A stretch of DNA of 64,000 bases from Hymenobacter arizonensis (GCF_900115775.1 NZ_FOXS01000003.1:1-64000); one strand, 5' to 3'. Positions 51,892 to 61,184 are shown, numbered from the stretch's first letter. The notes: generated from the letters alone by a model not told the origin. Translations and numbers: made by a program.

Positions 51892-54858
51892 CTACTTCCT
51901 TGGAGTGCCCGCCGCCAACGACTTATAAATCACCTCGTGAATCCGCGTGCGGATGTTGTACTGGCGCAGCTTGTTGTTGCCAGCATCGGGGTATACCCGG
52001 TTCGACAGGAAGACGTAGAGAATCTCATTCTCAGGGTCCATCCACACACAGGTGCCCGTGAAGCCGGTGTGGCCAAAGGTGCTGGCCGGCGACAGGTTGC
52101 TGGTGGGGCCCGTGGGCTTGCGGGGGTCGCCGTGGTCCCAGCCCAGGCCGCGCCGCCCGCCCGTCATGGGCCGCGCAAATTCCGTTACGACCGGCGTCTG
52201 GAAGTAGCGGGACCCGCCGTAGCGGCCGTTCTGCAAGTTCATCTGCATGAGCACGGCCAAGTCGTTGGCCGTGGCGAACAGGCCGGCGTGGCCACCCACG
52301 CCGCCAACCAGGGCGGCAGTTTGGTCGTGCACGCTGCCTTGCAGCTGCTCGCGGCGGTAGTACGTGTCGTTCTCAGTGGGCGCGATGCAGCTTTTGGGGA
52401 AGCGCTGCAGCGGGTTATACGTCATGCTGCCCAGGCCCAGCGGCCGGTAAAAATTCTCCTGCAGGAAGCTCTCGATGGGCTGCTTCAGAATCTTTTCGCA
52501 CAAGCGCTTCATTACAATAAAGCTCAGGTCCGAATACTCGGTGGGGTACTTGCCCTTCACTTTGGGCAGCAGGCTCGAGCGCATGGTCCAGGCCCATACC
52601 GAGTCGTCGGCGGCTTTGGTGCTGTATTCGCCGGGCACTACTTCGTTGGGGAAGTCGTCGGAGCGAATGCTGGCGTAGAAAGTCGGCTTCAGCCCGTTGC
52701 TGGTGATAGTGCGCTCCCAGGTCGGAATGCCCACCTTGAGGCCCGCTTGATGCATGAGCACGTCGCGCACGGTCATTTCGCGCTTGTTGGTGCGGTTTAG
52801 CTCGGGCAGGTAGGTGGCCACTCGCTCGTCCAGGTTCAGCTTGCCCTGGTCTTTGAGGTACATCACGGCCTGCAGCGTGCCCGCAACTTTAGTGATGGAA
52901 GCCAAGTCGTAGAGCGTGCTGTTCGTTACGGGCTGCGACTGGTCGTAGGTGCAGTAGCCGTAGCTCTGGTCAAACACTACGGTTCCGTTTTTGGCGACCA
53001 GCACCTGGCAGCCCGGCGCGGCCGCGTAGGTCTGGCTTTCGAGGGCAATGTTATCAATCTGGGCCAGCACGCGCGAGCTCAGGCCCTGGCTTTCGGGCGT
53101 GGCGTAGCGCAGACGCTTAAGGTCGGGCGTGGCAATGCCGGTGGTGACTTTCAGCGTGGGCGACACCGTGACGGGCAGCTTGCCCAGGGCCGGCAGCGCC
53201 CCAAACAGCACCTGCGGCACCACCAGCTGGGCGGCGTAGTGGTCCTCGTAGCCACACACTAGGGTGCGGGCGTTTTCCAGAAACTTCAACCCGTAGGCGT
53301 TGCCCATGGCTACCACCACCGTTTTCAGGCGTGGGTTGGCCTGCAGCTGTTTGATGAACCGCAGGGCACCGTCGCCCATGCCGTAGCTGTGGCTGGGCGT
53401 GTTGTTCATATTATGCAGGCTCACCACTACCACATTGTAGCCGCCTAGGCGGGAAAGAATGCGGGTAAAGGTGGAGTCGTCGGCGTAGCGGTTGGCCACG
53501 GCGTACACGGGGCCCGGCTGGTACTTATTGAAGATGGTGGCGTAGGGCCCTTCGGCCTGCGTGCCAATGGTGATGGCTGCAATGCGCAGCGTGTCGAGCC
53601 GCTGGAAGGGGAGGAGCTTGTCGTCATTCTTCACCACCGTTACGGCGTGCTCAAAAATCGACTGGGCCACCACTTTCGAGAAAGGCTGGTTGAGGCTGTC
53701 ACGTAAAGCGGCCGTCCGCACCGGCTTGTACTTCGAAAGACCAGCCCAGTGCTTCACCCGCAAAATCTTCTTGATGCGGAAGTCTAAATCTTCCTGGTTG
53801 AGCTTGCCCGCCGTCACGGCTTCGCGGATGCGCAGCAGCGCGGCCGGCACGTCCTCCGAAAACAGCAGCACGTCGTTGCCGGCAGCCAAGGCCATGGCGT
53901 CGAGCTCGCCGTCTTTGTAGAGCTTGCTCACGCTCTTCATGTTGAGCGCGTCGGTAAACGTCAGACCCTTAAAGCCCATCTTGGTCTTGAGTAGGTCCGT
54001 CACCAGCGCGCGCGACAGGGTCGTGGTCTTGGCGTTGGTCGTGTCAAAGAGCGGCATGTAGAGGTGGGCCACCATCACGCCCATCACCCCGGCTTCGAAA
54101 GACTGCTGAAATGGCACCAGGTCAACTTTGCTCAGGCGGGCCAGGTCGGTGTTGATGACTGGCAGGGCCACGTGGGAGTCGGTATCGGTGTCGCCGTGGC
54201 CGGGGAAGTGCTTGGCTACGGCCATTACGCCGTTTTCCTGCAAGCCTTTGATATACTGAACACCCAGCTTAGCCACTCGCTCCTGGTCTTCTCCAAACGA
54301 GCGGTTGCCAATGACCGGGTTGCCGGGGTTTGAGTTCACGTCAATGACCGGCGCGAAACTGATGTGCACGCCCAGGGCCCGCATTTTGCGGGCAATTTCA
54401 CGGCCCATCAGGTACACGTATTTGGGGTCGTCCATGGCGCCCAGCGTCATCTGCTTGGCGAAGTGGGCCGAGGAGTCAAGACGCATATCGAGTCCCCACT
54501 CGGCGTCCATGGCAATAAGCAGGGGCACCTTGGCGGAGGCCTGCAGGCGGTTGGTCATGTTGGCTTGGCGCTTGGGACCACCCTGCAAGAACATCACCCC
54601 GCCAATGCTTTGGTTACGCACCAGCTGCTCGATGCGGTTGAAGTGGGCGCGGTCCTTATTCGAATACGCGGCCACCATAAACAGCTGGCCCAGGCGCTGC
54701 TCAGGCGTGAGCGAGTTGAACACGCTGTCGACCCAGGCCGTTTCGGCGGCGGAGGAAGGCAGCGGGTCGGCGGGCAGCTTTGGCACTTCGGAAAACGACA
54801 GCAGCAGGCCCGTCACGAGCAGCAGGACAAACAAGCCAAGCTGGAGAGGGATGCGCAT
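51892..54858 (-). CDS. Glycoside hydrolase family 3 fused to a class C beta-lactamase-like domain
   Basis: A 988-residue envelope protein. The first 25 residues are a signal anchor (MRIPLQLGLFVLLLVTGLLL). The GH3 domain (about 40-570) has the NagZ marks VAKHFPGHGDTDTDSH and the nucleophile region TFTDALNMK. The second domain (about 620-980) has the serine hydrolase SITK (SxxK) and a YSDLSF (YxN-like) motif. It may act on peptidoglycan or chitin-type GlcNAc chains; the fusion is known in Bacteroidota. I chose the ATG at 54858; a GTG/ATG at 55017 would add 53 residues without a signal peptide. Confidence 0.85.
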   Translation of the reverse strand: MRIPLQLGLFVLLLVTGLLLSFSEVPKLPADPLPSSAAETAWVDSVFNSLTPEQRLGQLFMVAAYSNKDRAHFNRIEQLVRNQSIGGVMFLQGGPKRQANMTNRLQASAKVPLLIAMDAEWGLDMRLDSSAHFAKQMTLGAMDDPKYVYLMGREIARKMRALGVHISFAPVIDVNSNPGNPVIGNRSFGEDQERVAKLGVQYIKGLQENGVMAVAKHFPGHGDTDTDSHVALPVINTDLARLSKVDLVPFQQSFEAGVMGVMVAHLYMPLFDTTNAKTTTLSRALVTDLLKTKMGFKGLTFTDALNMKSVSKLYKDGELDAMALAAGNDVLLFSEDVPAALLRIREAVTAGKLNQEDLDFRIKKILRVKHWAGLSKYKPVRTAALRDSLNQPFSKVVAQSIFEHAVTVVKNDDKLLPFQRLDTLRIAAITIGTQAEGPYATIFNKYQPGPVYAVANRYADDSTFTRILSRLGGYNVVVVSLHNMNNTPSHSYGMGDGALRFIKQLQANPRLKTVVVAMGNAYGLKFLENARTLVCGYEDHYAAQLVVPQVLFGALPALGKLPVTVSPTLKVTTGIATPDLKRLRYATPESQGLSSRVLAQIDNIALESQTYAAAPGCQVLVAKNGTVVFDQSYGYCTYDQSQPVTNSTLYDLASITKVAGTLQAVMYLKDQGKLNLDERVATYLPELNRTNKREMTVRDVLMHQAGLKVGIPTWERTITSNGLKPTFYASIRSDDFPNEVVPGEYSTKAADDSVWAWTMRSSLLPKVKGKYPTEYSDLSFIVMKRLCEKILKQPIESFLQENFYRPLGLGSMTYNPLQRFPKSCIAPTENDTYYRREQLQGSVHDQTAALVGGVGGHAGLFATANDLAVLMQMNLQNGRYGGSRYFQTPVVTEFARPMTGGRRGLGWDHGDPRKPTGPTSNLSPASTFGHTGFTGTCVWMDPENEILYVFLSNRVYPDAGNNKLRQYNIRTRIHEVIYKSLAAGTPRK

Positions 54859-54944
54859 CAGCCCCGCGGGGGTGGTGGGTTTATTCAAGGGGCAAACGGG
54901 CCGCGAAGGCCGTACTTTTGTCGTGGGTAGCAGCGGAACCCGCC

Positions 54945-54973
54945 GGCTACGTTTGGAGGTTCCAAACGTAGCC
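54945..54973. promoter_or_regulatory. Palindrome with mirrored -7 elements
   Basis: A 13-bp perfect inverted repeat around a 3-base centre. TACGTTTG occurs on the plus strand at 54948-54955 and on the minus strand at 54963-54970, so either strand could be transcribed or one repressor could cover both. Confidence 0.55.
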
Positions 54974-55040
54974 AGCTGCGGCGTGAAATGCTTGTGGCAG
55001 TTGCCATAAAATTTCATGCTACAATTCCGCTATTTAGCCG

Positions 55041-55048
55041 CAAAGGTA
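55041..55048 (-). promoter_or_regulatory. Second candidate -7 element for the GH3 gene
   Basis: The minus strand reads TACCTTTG. It would support a start at 55017 (24 bases downstream). Confidence 0.4.
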
Positions 55049-55179
55049 CGCAGAAAACCGCGGCGTGGGTTTAAAACGCTGCCATTTTATGCTTATTGAC
55101 GGGCACGTTTTCGCTTGTTTGCGTGCCCGTTAGCTCATTCGATTTTCCCTGGCGCAAGCTCCAGCGTGCGCTTCTTCCT

Positions 55180-57237
55180 ATGCCCGATATTATTCACCTG
55201 CTTCCCGAATACCTCGCCAACCAGATTGCGGCTGGCGAGGTAGTGCAGCGCCCTGCCTCCGTGGTGAAGGAGCTGCTGGAGAACGCTGTCGATGCCGGGG
55301 CTACCCAGGTTCAACTTATTGTGAAAGAGGCAGGCAAACAGCTCGTGCAGGTCGTCGACAACGGCGCCGGCATGTCGCCCACCGATGCCCGCATGAGCCT
55401 GGAGCGCCACGCTACCAGCAAGATTCGCTCGACCGAAGATTTATTTCGCATCCGCACCCTTGGGTTTCGGGGCGAAGCCCTTGCCAGCATCGCGGCCGTG
55501 GCCCAGGTCGAAATTCGCACCAAGCAGCGCGAGCACGACACCGGCACCCTGCTGCTGGTCGAAGGCTCGCAAGTGACAAGCCAGCAGCCCACCGCCTGCC
55601 CCGACGGCACCAGCATTGCCGTGAAAAACCTGTTTTTCAACGTGCCCGCGCGCCGCAATTTTCTTAAGAGCAACGCCGTGGAAATGCGGCACATTCTCGA
55701 CGAGTTTCAGCACGTGGCGTTGGCCAACCCTAACATTGCCTTCTCGCTTTATCAGAACGACCTGGAGGTATTTGGCCTACCCGCCGGCAAGCTCAGCCAG
55801 CGCATCGTGGCCCTGCTCGGCAACGGCTACAAGGAGCAGCTGGCGGCTTGCGAAGAAGTCACGCATTCCATCTCGGTGAAGGGCTTCGTGGGCAAGCCCG
55901 AGTCGTCGAAGAAAAGCCGGGGCGACCAGTTTTTCTTTGTCAACAACCGCTTCATTCGCTCGGCCTATCTCAACCACGCCGTGCTGGCGGCTTATGAGGG
56001 ACTGCTGGCCCGCGACACGCACCCGTTCTACGTGCTGTTTCTGGAGCTCGACCCCAAGGCCATCGACATCAACGTGCATCCCACCAAAACGGAAATCAAG
56101 TTCGAGGACGAGAAAACTGTGTACGCCGTAGTGCGCGCTGCCGTGAAGCAGAGCCTTGGCCTGCACAATATTGCGCCCTCGCTCGACTTCGACGGCGACG
56201 TAAACTTTGCACCCATCCGCCCGCTGCGCACCGGGAAAGGCACCGGCCAGGTACCTACCGAAGCCGACGACCACCTGCCCGCCGCTAGCTCAGCCGCCCG
56301 CGCCGCGAGCAGCGACGGCTACCGCCCCGATGCCCTGGCGGCTTCGACATCGGCGGCCCGCACCCCGCCCGGCCCCTCAGGCTTTTCCAACTTCAACGCC
56401 GATACCCGACGCGACGGCTACGAGCGGCAGATTCCGCCGCGCCCCACCGAGCAGGCCCGCCGCGAGCTCGAAGCCTTTTACCGTGAGCTGGGCCAACCTG
56501 TGAAGGATGAGCCCACCCTCGACAGCGCCACCATGCGCAGCTTCGAGACCGCAGCTTCGGCCGAGCCAGCCCCCGCGAGCGGCGACGACCTGACCCTAAG
56601 CCTGGGCCTGACCCTGCCCGATGCTCAGCCGGCCCGCGCTGCGCCCGCCCGGGAGCGGGAGAGCAGCACGGGCAGCCGGGCCCTGCAAGTACAGCAGCGC
56701 TACGTGCTGGTGCCGGTGAAATCGGGCGTGCTGCTCATCGACCAGGAGGCCGCCCGCGAGCGGATTCTGTACGAGCAGTACCGCCAGGAGCTGAGCCGGG
56801 CCGTGGGCACTTCCCAAACGCTGCTCTTCCCGCGCACCGTCACCTTCAACCCCGCCGATTTTGCGGTGCTGCGCGAGCTCACCGAGCCCCTTCATGCTTT
56901 GGGCTTCATCTTCGTAGAGTTCGGCCCCAACACCATTGCCGTGGAAGCCATTCCGGCCAGCATGCCCGCCCAGGACGAGAAGGAGCTGCTCGAAAGCCTG
57001 ATTGAGCAGTACCGCACTGCCTCTGGCCCCCTCAAGCTCGACCAGAGCGAGAGCCTTGCCCGCGCCCTGGCCCGCCGCGTGGCAGCTGGCACGGCCGCTA
57101 CCAGGTTGCCGGAGTCGGAGCTCAGCGCCCTAGCCGACCGGCTTTTTGCCTGCCAGGTGCCCGGCTACACCCCCGACGGTCGCAAAACCCTGGTGTTGTT
57201 GGATGGGCAGCAGTTGGCCGATTTTTTCCGTAAGTAA
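55180..57237 (+). CDS. mutL: DNA mismatch repair protein MutL
   Basis: A 685-residue GHKL ATPase that links MutS mismatch recognition to repair. ATPase motifs are complete: ELLENAVDAGA, VDNGAGM, RHATSKI and GFRGEALASI. A low-complexity linker (about 360-500) precedes the dimerisation domain. Where endonuclease-type MutL has DQHA(x)2E(x)4E, this protein reads DQEAARERILYE. Its late Cys/His motif reads TPDGRKT instead of CPHGRP, so nuclease activity is doubtful. I chose the ATG at 55180 (MPDIIHLLPEYLANQIAAGE). Confidence 0.96.
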   Translation: MPDIIHLLPEYLANQIAAGEVVQRPASVVKELLENAVDAGATQVQLIVKEAGKQLVQVVDNGAGMSPTDARMSLERHATSKIRSTEDLFRIRTLGFRGEALASIAAVAQVEIRTKQREHDTGTLLLVEGSQVTSQQPTACPDGTSIAVKNLFFNVPARRNFLKSNAVEMRHILDEFQHVALANPNIAFSLYQNDLEVFGLPAGKLSQRIVALLGNGYKEQLAACEEVTHSISVKGFVGKPESSKKSRGDQFFFVNNRFIRSAYLNHAVLAAYEGLLARDTHPFYVLFLELDPKAIDINVHPTKTEIKFEDEKTVYAVVRAAVKQSLGLHNIAPSLDFDGDVNFAPIRPLRTGKGTGQVPTEADDHLPAASSAARAASSDGYRPDALAASTSAARTPPGPSGFSNFNADTRRDGYERQIPPRPTEQARRELEAFYRELGQPVKDEPTLDSATMRSFETAASAEPAPASGDDLTLSLGLTLPDAQPARAAPARERESSTGSRALQVQQRYVLVPVKSGVLLIDQEAARERILYEQYRQELSRAVGTSQTLLFPRTVTFNPADFAVLRELTEPLHALGFIFVEFGPNTIAVEAIPASMPAQDEKELLESLIEQYRTASGPLKLDQSESLARALARRVAAGTAATRLPESELSALADRLFACQVPGYTPDGRKTLVLLDGQQLADFFRK

Positions 57238-57378
57238 CCTTCTTTGGGGCCTCCTTCTTATAGATAAAGGCGCCAGCTGCCTGCCGTTAGTTTTTGTCGG
57301 CTCCGCTGACTCTTCGTTCACCGATTCTCCAACCATACGCCGGCCCTGCCGCTGCCGGTTGGGGCTTTAAATTTCTTC

Positions 57379-58164
57379 ATGTTCAACCTGACCCCCACCG
57401 TTCGTATTCTGCTATTTGCGAACATCTTCTTCTTTGCGGCGCAAACCTATTTTCTGCCTTTGCTCACCCAGATAGGCAGCCTGTACCCCATCGGCTCGCC
57501 GATGTTCTTTCCGTGGCAATTCGTTACGGCCATTTTCCTGCACGGCGGCTGGATGCACCTTATTTTCAATATGTTCGGCCTGATTTCCTTCGGTCCGCTG
57601 CTGGAGCAGCGTTGGGGGCCGCAGCGCTTTTTGGTTTTTTGGCTGATTTGCGGCATTGGCGCCAGCATATTTTACCAAGGCGTGCGCTACTATGAGATTA
57701 ACAAAATGGAAGTAGCGCGGCAGGAGTTTCGGCAGGACCCGTCCGGGGCCAACTTCGTCGAGTTCTTCCGGCAGAATTTCCCCGACCAGCAAGGCTACGA
57801 GCAGGTAGGGGCCGCCATGACTCGTAACCCCACCGACACGGAATACATCAGCTCGGCCAACACCACCCTCGACACCCTTATCAATCGTAGTTACCAAGTG
57901 GGCATGCTGGGCGCCTCCGGGGCACTGTTCGGCTTGCTTTTCGCCTTCGCCTACTTGTTTCCAAACACCGAATTATTTCTCCTGTTTATCCCGTTTCCCA
58001 TCAAGGCCAAGTACTTTGTGTTCTTCTACGCGGCCTACGAACTGTATGCCGGCGTGCACCGCACCCCCGGCGACAGCGTGGCCCACTTTGCTCACTTGGG
58101 CGGCCTGCTGGTCGGGTTCATTTTGGTAAAGTTCTGGGAAGGTGGCCGCGAGCGTTTCTATTAA
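57379..58164 (+). CDS. Rhomboid family intramembrane serine protease (first of two)
   Basis: A 261-residue polytopic protease. The catalytic serine is in LGASGALFGLLFAFAY, with the GxSG motif. The catalytic histidine is in AHFAHLGGLLVGF. The early HGGWMHLIFNMFGLISFG loop carries the conserved oxyanion-side His/Asn. A long loop (about 105-165) sits between segments 2 and 3, unlike shorter relatives. It cleaves membrane proteins; targets unknown. It lies 60 bases before a second rhomboid gene. Confidence 0.93.
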   Translation: MFNLTPTVRILLFANIFFFAAQTYFLPLLTQIGSLYPIGSPMFFPWQFVTAIFLHGGWMHLIFNMFGLISFGPLLEQRWGPQRFLVFWLICGIGASIFYQGVRYYEINKMEVARQEFRQDPSGANFVEFFRQNFPDQQGYEQVGAAMTRNPTDTEYISSANTTLDTLINRSYQVGMLGASGALFGLLFAFAYLFPNTELFLLFIPFPIKAKYFVFFYAAYELYAGVHRTPGDSVAHFAHLGGLLVGFILVKFWEGGRERFY

Positions 58165-58224
58165 GGTATTGATGCGGTTTAGCCGCCTATTGATAAAATT
58201 CGTCTTTTTCGCTTAATTCGAGAT

Positions 58225-59133
58225 ATGAGCATCGTTCAAGATATCCGCTCTGCTTTCAGCCGCCGCGACAACGCCCTCATGCAGCTCATCCTGCTGAACG
58301 TGCTGGTGTTTGCGGTGCTTATTGTGCTGCGCACCGTTCTCACCGTGAGCAGCGCCAGTGGCTACTTCTTGCCCGTGATGCGGCAGTTTGAGCTGTCGTC
58401 GGCGCTGCCCGAGCTGCTGCGCCACCCCTGGACGCTGCTGACGTATGCCTTCACCCACAAAGGCTTCTTCCACATCCTGTTCAACTTGCTGAACCTGTAC
58501 TGGTTTGGCCAACTGCTGCGCGAGTACCTGGGCGACCGTCGCCTCGTGAGCCTCTATGTGCTGGGCGCGCTGGCTGGCGCGGCCATTTTCCTGCTCAGCT
58601 TTAACCTTATTCCGGCGTTTCAGCCCGGAGTGGGCACGCCCATGATTGGGGCCTCGGCGGCAGTTACGGCCATCATCGTAGCCGCGGCCACGCTACTGCC
58701 CGACTACACCTTTTCGCTGATTCTCATCGGCCCGGTTAAGATAAAATGGATTGCGGCCGTGCTTGTGCTCATTTCGCTAGCGGGCGTGAACGGCGGCAAT
58801 GCCGGCGGCGAAATTGCCCACCTGGGCGGTGCGCTGGTTGGCTTTCTGTTCATCAAGCAGCTGCAAGCTGGCCGCGACCTGGGCCGCCCTGTGCAGGCCG
58901 TGGGCAATTTCTTTACTAAGCTGTTTGCCCGCCGGCCCGCCATGCGCGTGAGCAGTACGCGCCGCCCCGAGCCCGTTACTGCCACCGCCTCCAGCGGTGG
59001 CAAGAAGCCCGCTGTGGCCGGCCAGCCCCTGCAGGATGAGATTGATAACATCCTCGACAAGATTTCGCGCTCCGGCTACGAGAGCCTGTCTAAGGAAGAG
59101 AAGCAGAAGCTATTCCGCGCCAGTCAGCAGTAA
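58225..59133 (+). CDS. Rhomboid family intramembrane protease with C-terminal tail (second of two)
   Basis: A 302-residue rhomboid: HKGFFHILFNLLNLYWFG loop, serine in MIGASAAVTAIIVA (GAS, Gly after Ser replaced by Ala), histidine in GEIAHLGGALVGF. After the membrane core (ending about 215) comes a soluble tail with a Pro/Arg/Ala linker and a conserved helix, LQDEIDNILDKISRSGYESL, common in Bacteroidota. The two rhomboids have different loops and only moderate similarity, so they are not a recent duplication. Confidence 0.9.
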   Translation: MSIVQDIRSAFSRRDNALMQLILLNVLVFAVLIVLRTVLTVSSASGYFLPVMRQFELSSALPELLRHPWTLLTYAFTHKGFFHILFNLLNLYWFGQLLREYLGDRRLVSLYVLGALAGAAIFLLSFNLIPAFQPGVGTPMIGASAAVTAIIVAAATLLPDYTFSLILIGPVKIKWIAAVLVLISLAGVNGGNAGGEIAHLGGALVGFLFIKQLQAGRDLGRPVQAVGNFFTKLFARRPAMRVSSTRRPEPVTATASSGGKKPAVAGQPLQDEIDNILDKISRSGYESLSKEEKQKLFRASQQ

Positions 59134-59206
59134 AATAGGCTATTTGCTATCTAAGTTTTTGCCTAGCTTTACGATAAGTGTTGGCTAATAAAGAGACTTA
59201 GATAAT

Positions 59207-60130
59207 ATGCTGGTATATGCTTGGGGACTGCCATTGGCATTTAGCATATTGGCATGGCCAATACTAATTCTGCTGCACGAACTGGGGCACGCTGTGCCTG
59301 CACTGCTATTTACGCGGGCTAGGGTAACCATGTACCTGGGTTCCTATGGCGACAGCGAAAATTCATGGCGAATTCAGGTCGGCCTGTTGGAGATATACCT
59401 AAAGAAAGGAAGCATACTCTGGCCCGGGGGAATGTGTGTGTACAGCAGTCAAGACACAAGTAAAGCGCAACAGGCAATAATTCTTATTGGTGGCGTTGCT
59501 GTGTCGTTGGCAATTGCCACGCTGGGTTTCTATGGAACGCTGATGTTCGACCTACACGGTTCTGTGAAACTATACATGGCTCTGCTGACGCTACTCGCAG
59601 CAATAACCTTGATAACAAATCTGGCGGCTTACGAAACCGAACGTATGGCCACTGATGGCCTACAGCTTAAACGACTGATAACTGGTGAGAAAGCAGTTGC
59701 CCCTTTATCGCCAGAACTACAGGCACTAATTGCCCAATCAAGAGAGGTAGCCATTGACTTGGGCTACAATTACATCTCAACGCTACACCTGTTTCTGGCT
59801 GACTGCGCCATGCCTTACCACTATTCTTTAGGCAAGCTGTTTTTCCAGGATGAAGAAGCCCAACAAGCATTCTACGAGCAGCATAGAGTAGGACTGGCGA
59901 ATTGCAATGCCGGCTCTCTGCCGCTTACAACGGAGTTCGAAGAGGCCTTGAGGCTAACTCCAACAACTCAGCGTCACGGCTTGTGTGAAGTACTGCACCC
60001 GTGTCACCTATTTCTGGCAGCCAGCGGGATGCCCAATTCCGAGTTCAGTCGAGTTATCCCCGAGCCAACCAATTTGCCGCAGCGGCTGCTGACTCACTAC
60101 CGCGCTTTCAGCGAATTAGGGATTAATTAA
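59207..60130 (+). CDS. M50-like membrane metalloprotease fused to Clp-N-like repeats
   Basis: A 307-residue protein. Residues 1-150 form about four membrane segments with the zinc motif HELGH at 24-28, a GGVAVSL segment near 95 and a distal N138...D150-G151 matching the site-2 protease NxxxxxxDG arrangement. Residues about 176-230 and 241-285 each resemble Clp ATPase N-domain repeats (LGYNYISTLHLFLADC; LTTEFEEALRLTPTTQRHG). It may cleave a membrane-bound regulator in response to a bound substrate. Base composition is lower in G+C than neighbours. No known fusion was identified by me. Confidence 0.72.
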   Translation: MLVYAWGLPLAFSILAWPILILLHELGHAVPALLFTRARVTMYLGSYGDSENSWRIQVGLLEIYLKKGSILWPGGMCVYSSQDTSKAQQAIILIGGVAVSLAIATLGFYGTLMFDLHGSVKLYMALLTLLAAITLITNLAAYETERMATDGLQLKRLITGEKAVAPLSPELQALIAQSREVAIDLGYNYISTLHLFLADCAMPYHYSLGKLFFQDEEAQQAFYEQHRVGLANCNAGSLPLTTEFEEALRLTPTTQRHGLCEVLHPCHLFLAASGMPNSEFSRVIPEPTNLPQRLLTHYRAFSELGIN

Positions 60131-60150
60131 CAGTTTAACTATTCACAAAA

Positions 60151-60180
60151 AAGCCCCGCCAGTTAATACCGGCGGGGCTT
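60151..60180. terminator. Bidirectional terminator between protease and mdh genes
   Basis: A 10-bp perfect G+C stem (60151-60160 with 60171-60180), A6 on the left, CTTC on the right, in a convergent gap. Confidence 0.85.
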
Positions 60181-60201
60181 CTTTATTGGGCTGACAAATC
60201 C

Positions 60202-61140
60202 TTAAGCAGGCTGGCCCATCTTGTCCAGGGCGTCCATTACTTCTTTCACGTGGCCGCGCGAAGTTTCGAGCATCTGCTTCTCCTCGTCGTTGAGCTGCAA
60301 TTCAATCACGCGCTCCACGCCGTTTTTGCCGAGGATAACCGGGGCACCGAGGTACACACCGTTGATGCCGTACTCGCCTTGCAGCTCGAGGCACACGGGG
60401 AACACGCGGCGCTGGTCGCGCACGATGGCTTCTACCATTTGAGCGGCGGCCGCGCCGGGCGCGTACCAAGCCGACGTACCCATGAGCTTCACCAGCTCGC
60501 CACCGCCTACGGCGGTGCGCTGCACAATGGCGTCAAGCTCGGCTTTGCCGATGAGTTCGGTAACGGGGATGCCGCCCACGGTGGTGTAGCGGGGCAGGGG
60601 TACCATGGTGTCGCCGTGGCCACCCATTAGTACCGCCTGAATGTCTTTGGGGCTTACGTTCAGGGCCTCGGCCAAGAAGGCGCGGTAGCGGGCCGTGTCC
60701 AGAATGCCGGCCATGCCGAATACCTTTTCGCGGGGCAGCTTGGCAGTGAGGTGGGCCTGGTAGGTCATCACGTCGAGCGGGTTGCTCACCACGATGATGA
60801 TGGCGTTGGGGGAGTGGGCCACCACCTGCTCGGTTACCGACTTCACGATGCCGGCGTTCACCGAAATCAGGTCGTCGCGGCTCATGCCGGGCTTGCGGGG
60901 CAGGCCCGAAGTGATAACCACCACTTCCGAACCAGCGGTGCGGGCGTAGTCGTTGGTGACGCCGACCGTGCGCGAATCGTAACCAATAACTGGGGATTTC
61001 TGCCAGATATCGAGTGCTTTGCCTTCGGCAATGCCTTCCTTGATGTCGACCAGTACAATTTCGTTGGCAATTTCACGGGTGGCGAGCACATCGGCGCAGG
61101 TTGCGCCTACGTTGCCGGCTCCGACTACGGTAACTTTCAT
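60202..61140 (-). CDS. mdh: Malate dehydrogenase
   Basis: A 312-residue LDH/MDH family enzyme oxidising L-malate to oxaloacetate with NAD. The NAD motif GAGNVGATCA is at the N-terminus. MDH-specific GLPRKPGMSRDDL carries substrate Arg residues, and the catalytic His is in MGGHGDTMVPL. It is an LDH-like MDH, as usual for Bacteroidota. I chose the ATG at 61140 (MKVTVVGAG); the upstream start would lie inside the promoter. A -7 element lies 37 bases upstream. Confidence 0.96.
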   Translation of the reverse strand: MKVTVVGAGNVGATCADVLATREIANEIVLVDIKEGIAEGKALDIWQKSPVIGYDSRTVGVTNDYARTAGSEVVVITSGLPRKPGMSRDDLISVNAGIVKSVTEQVVAHSPNAIIIVVSNPLDVMTYQAHLTAKLPREKVFGMAGILDTARYRAFLAEALNVSPKDIQAVLMGGHGDTMVPLPRYTTVGGIPVTELIGKAELDAIVQRTAVGGGELVKLMGTSAWYAPGAAAAQMVEAIVRDQRRVFPVCLELQGEYGINGVYLGAPVILGKNGVERVIELQLNDEEKQMLETSRGHVKEVMDALDKMGQPA

Positions 61141-61176
61141 AGGAGAGGGTGTTGGTGTTGGGATGGGGTTACGTGG

Positions 61177-61184
61177 CAAAAGTA
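61177..61184 (-). promoter_or_regulatory. Bacteroidota -7 element for mdh
   Basis: The minus strand reads TACTTTTG (TAnnTTTG), 36 bases before the mdh ATG. Confidence 0.55.

Larger units (their letters stand above)
54859..55179. other. 321-base divergent gap with promoters and hairpins
   Basis: The gap separates the GH3 fusion gene and mutL. It contains -7 elements for the minus strand (54963-54970 and 55041-55048), a 13-bp perfect inverted repeat (54945-54957 with 54961-54973) that holds TACGTTTG on both strands, and a 9-bp hairpin (55099-55107 with 55122-55130) before mutL. Whether the region also encodes an extended N-terminus is discussed under the GH3 gene. Confidence 0.6.

Noticed and set aside
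51886..52800. A plus-strand frame opposite the GH3 fusion
   Set aside because: Antisense shadow. The minus strand has the clear beta-lactamase-like domain.
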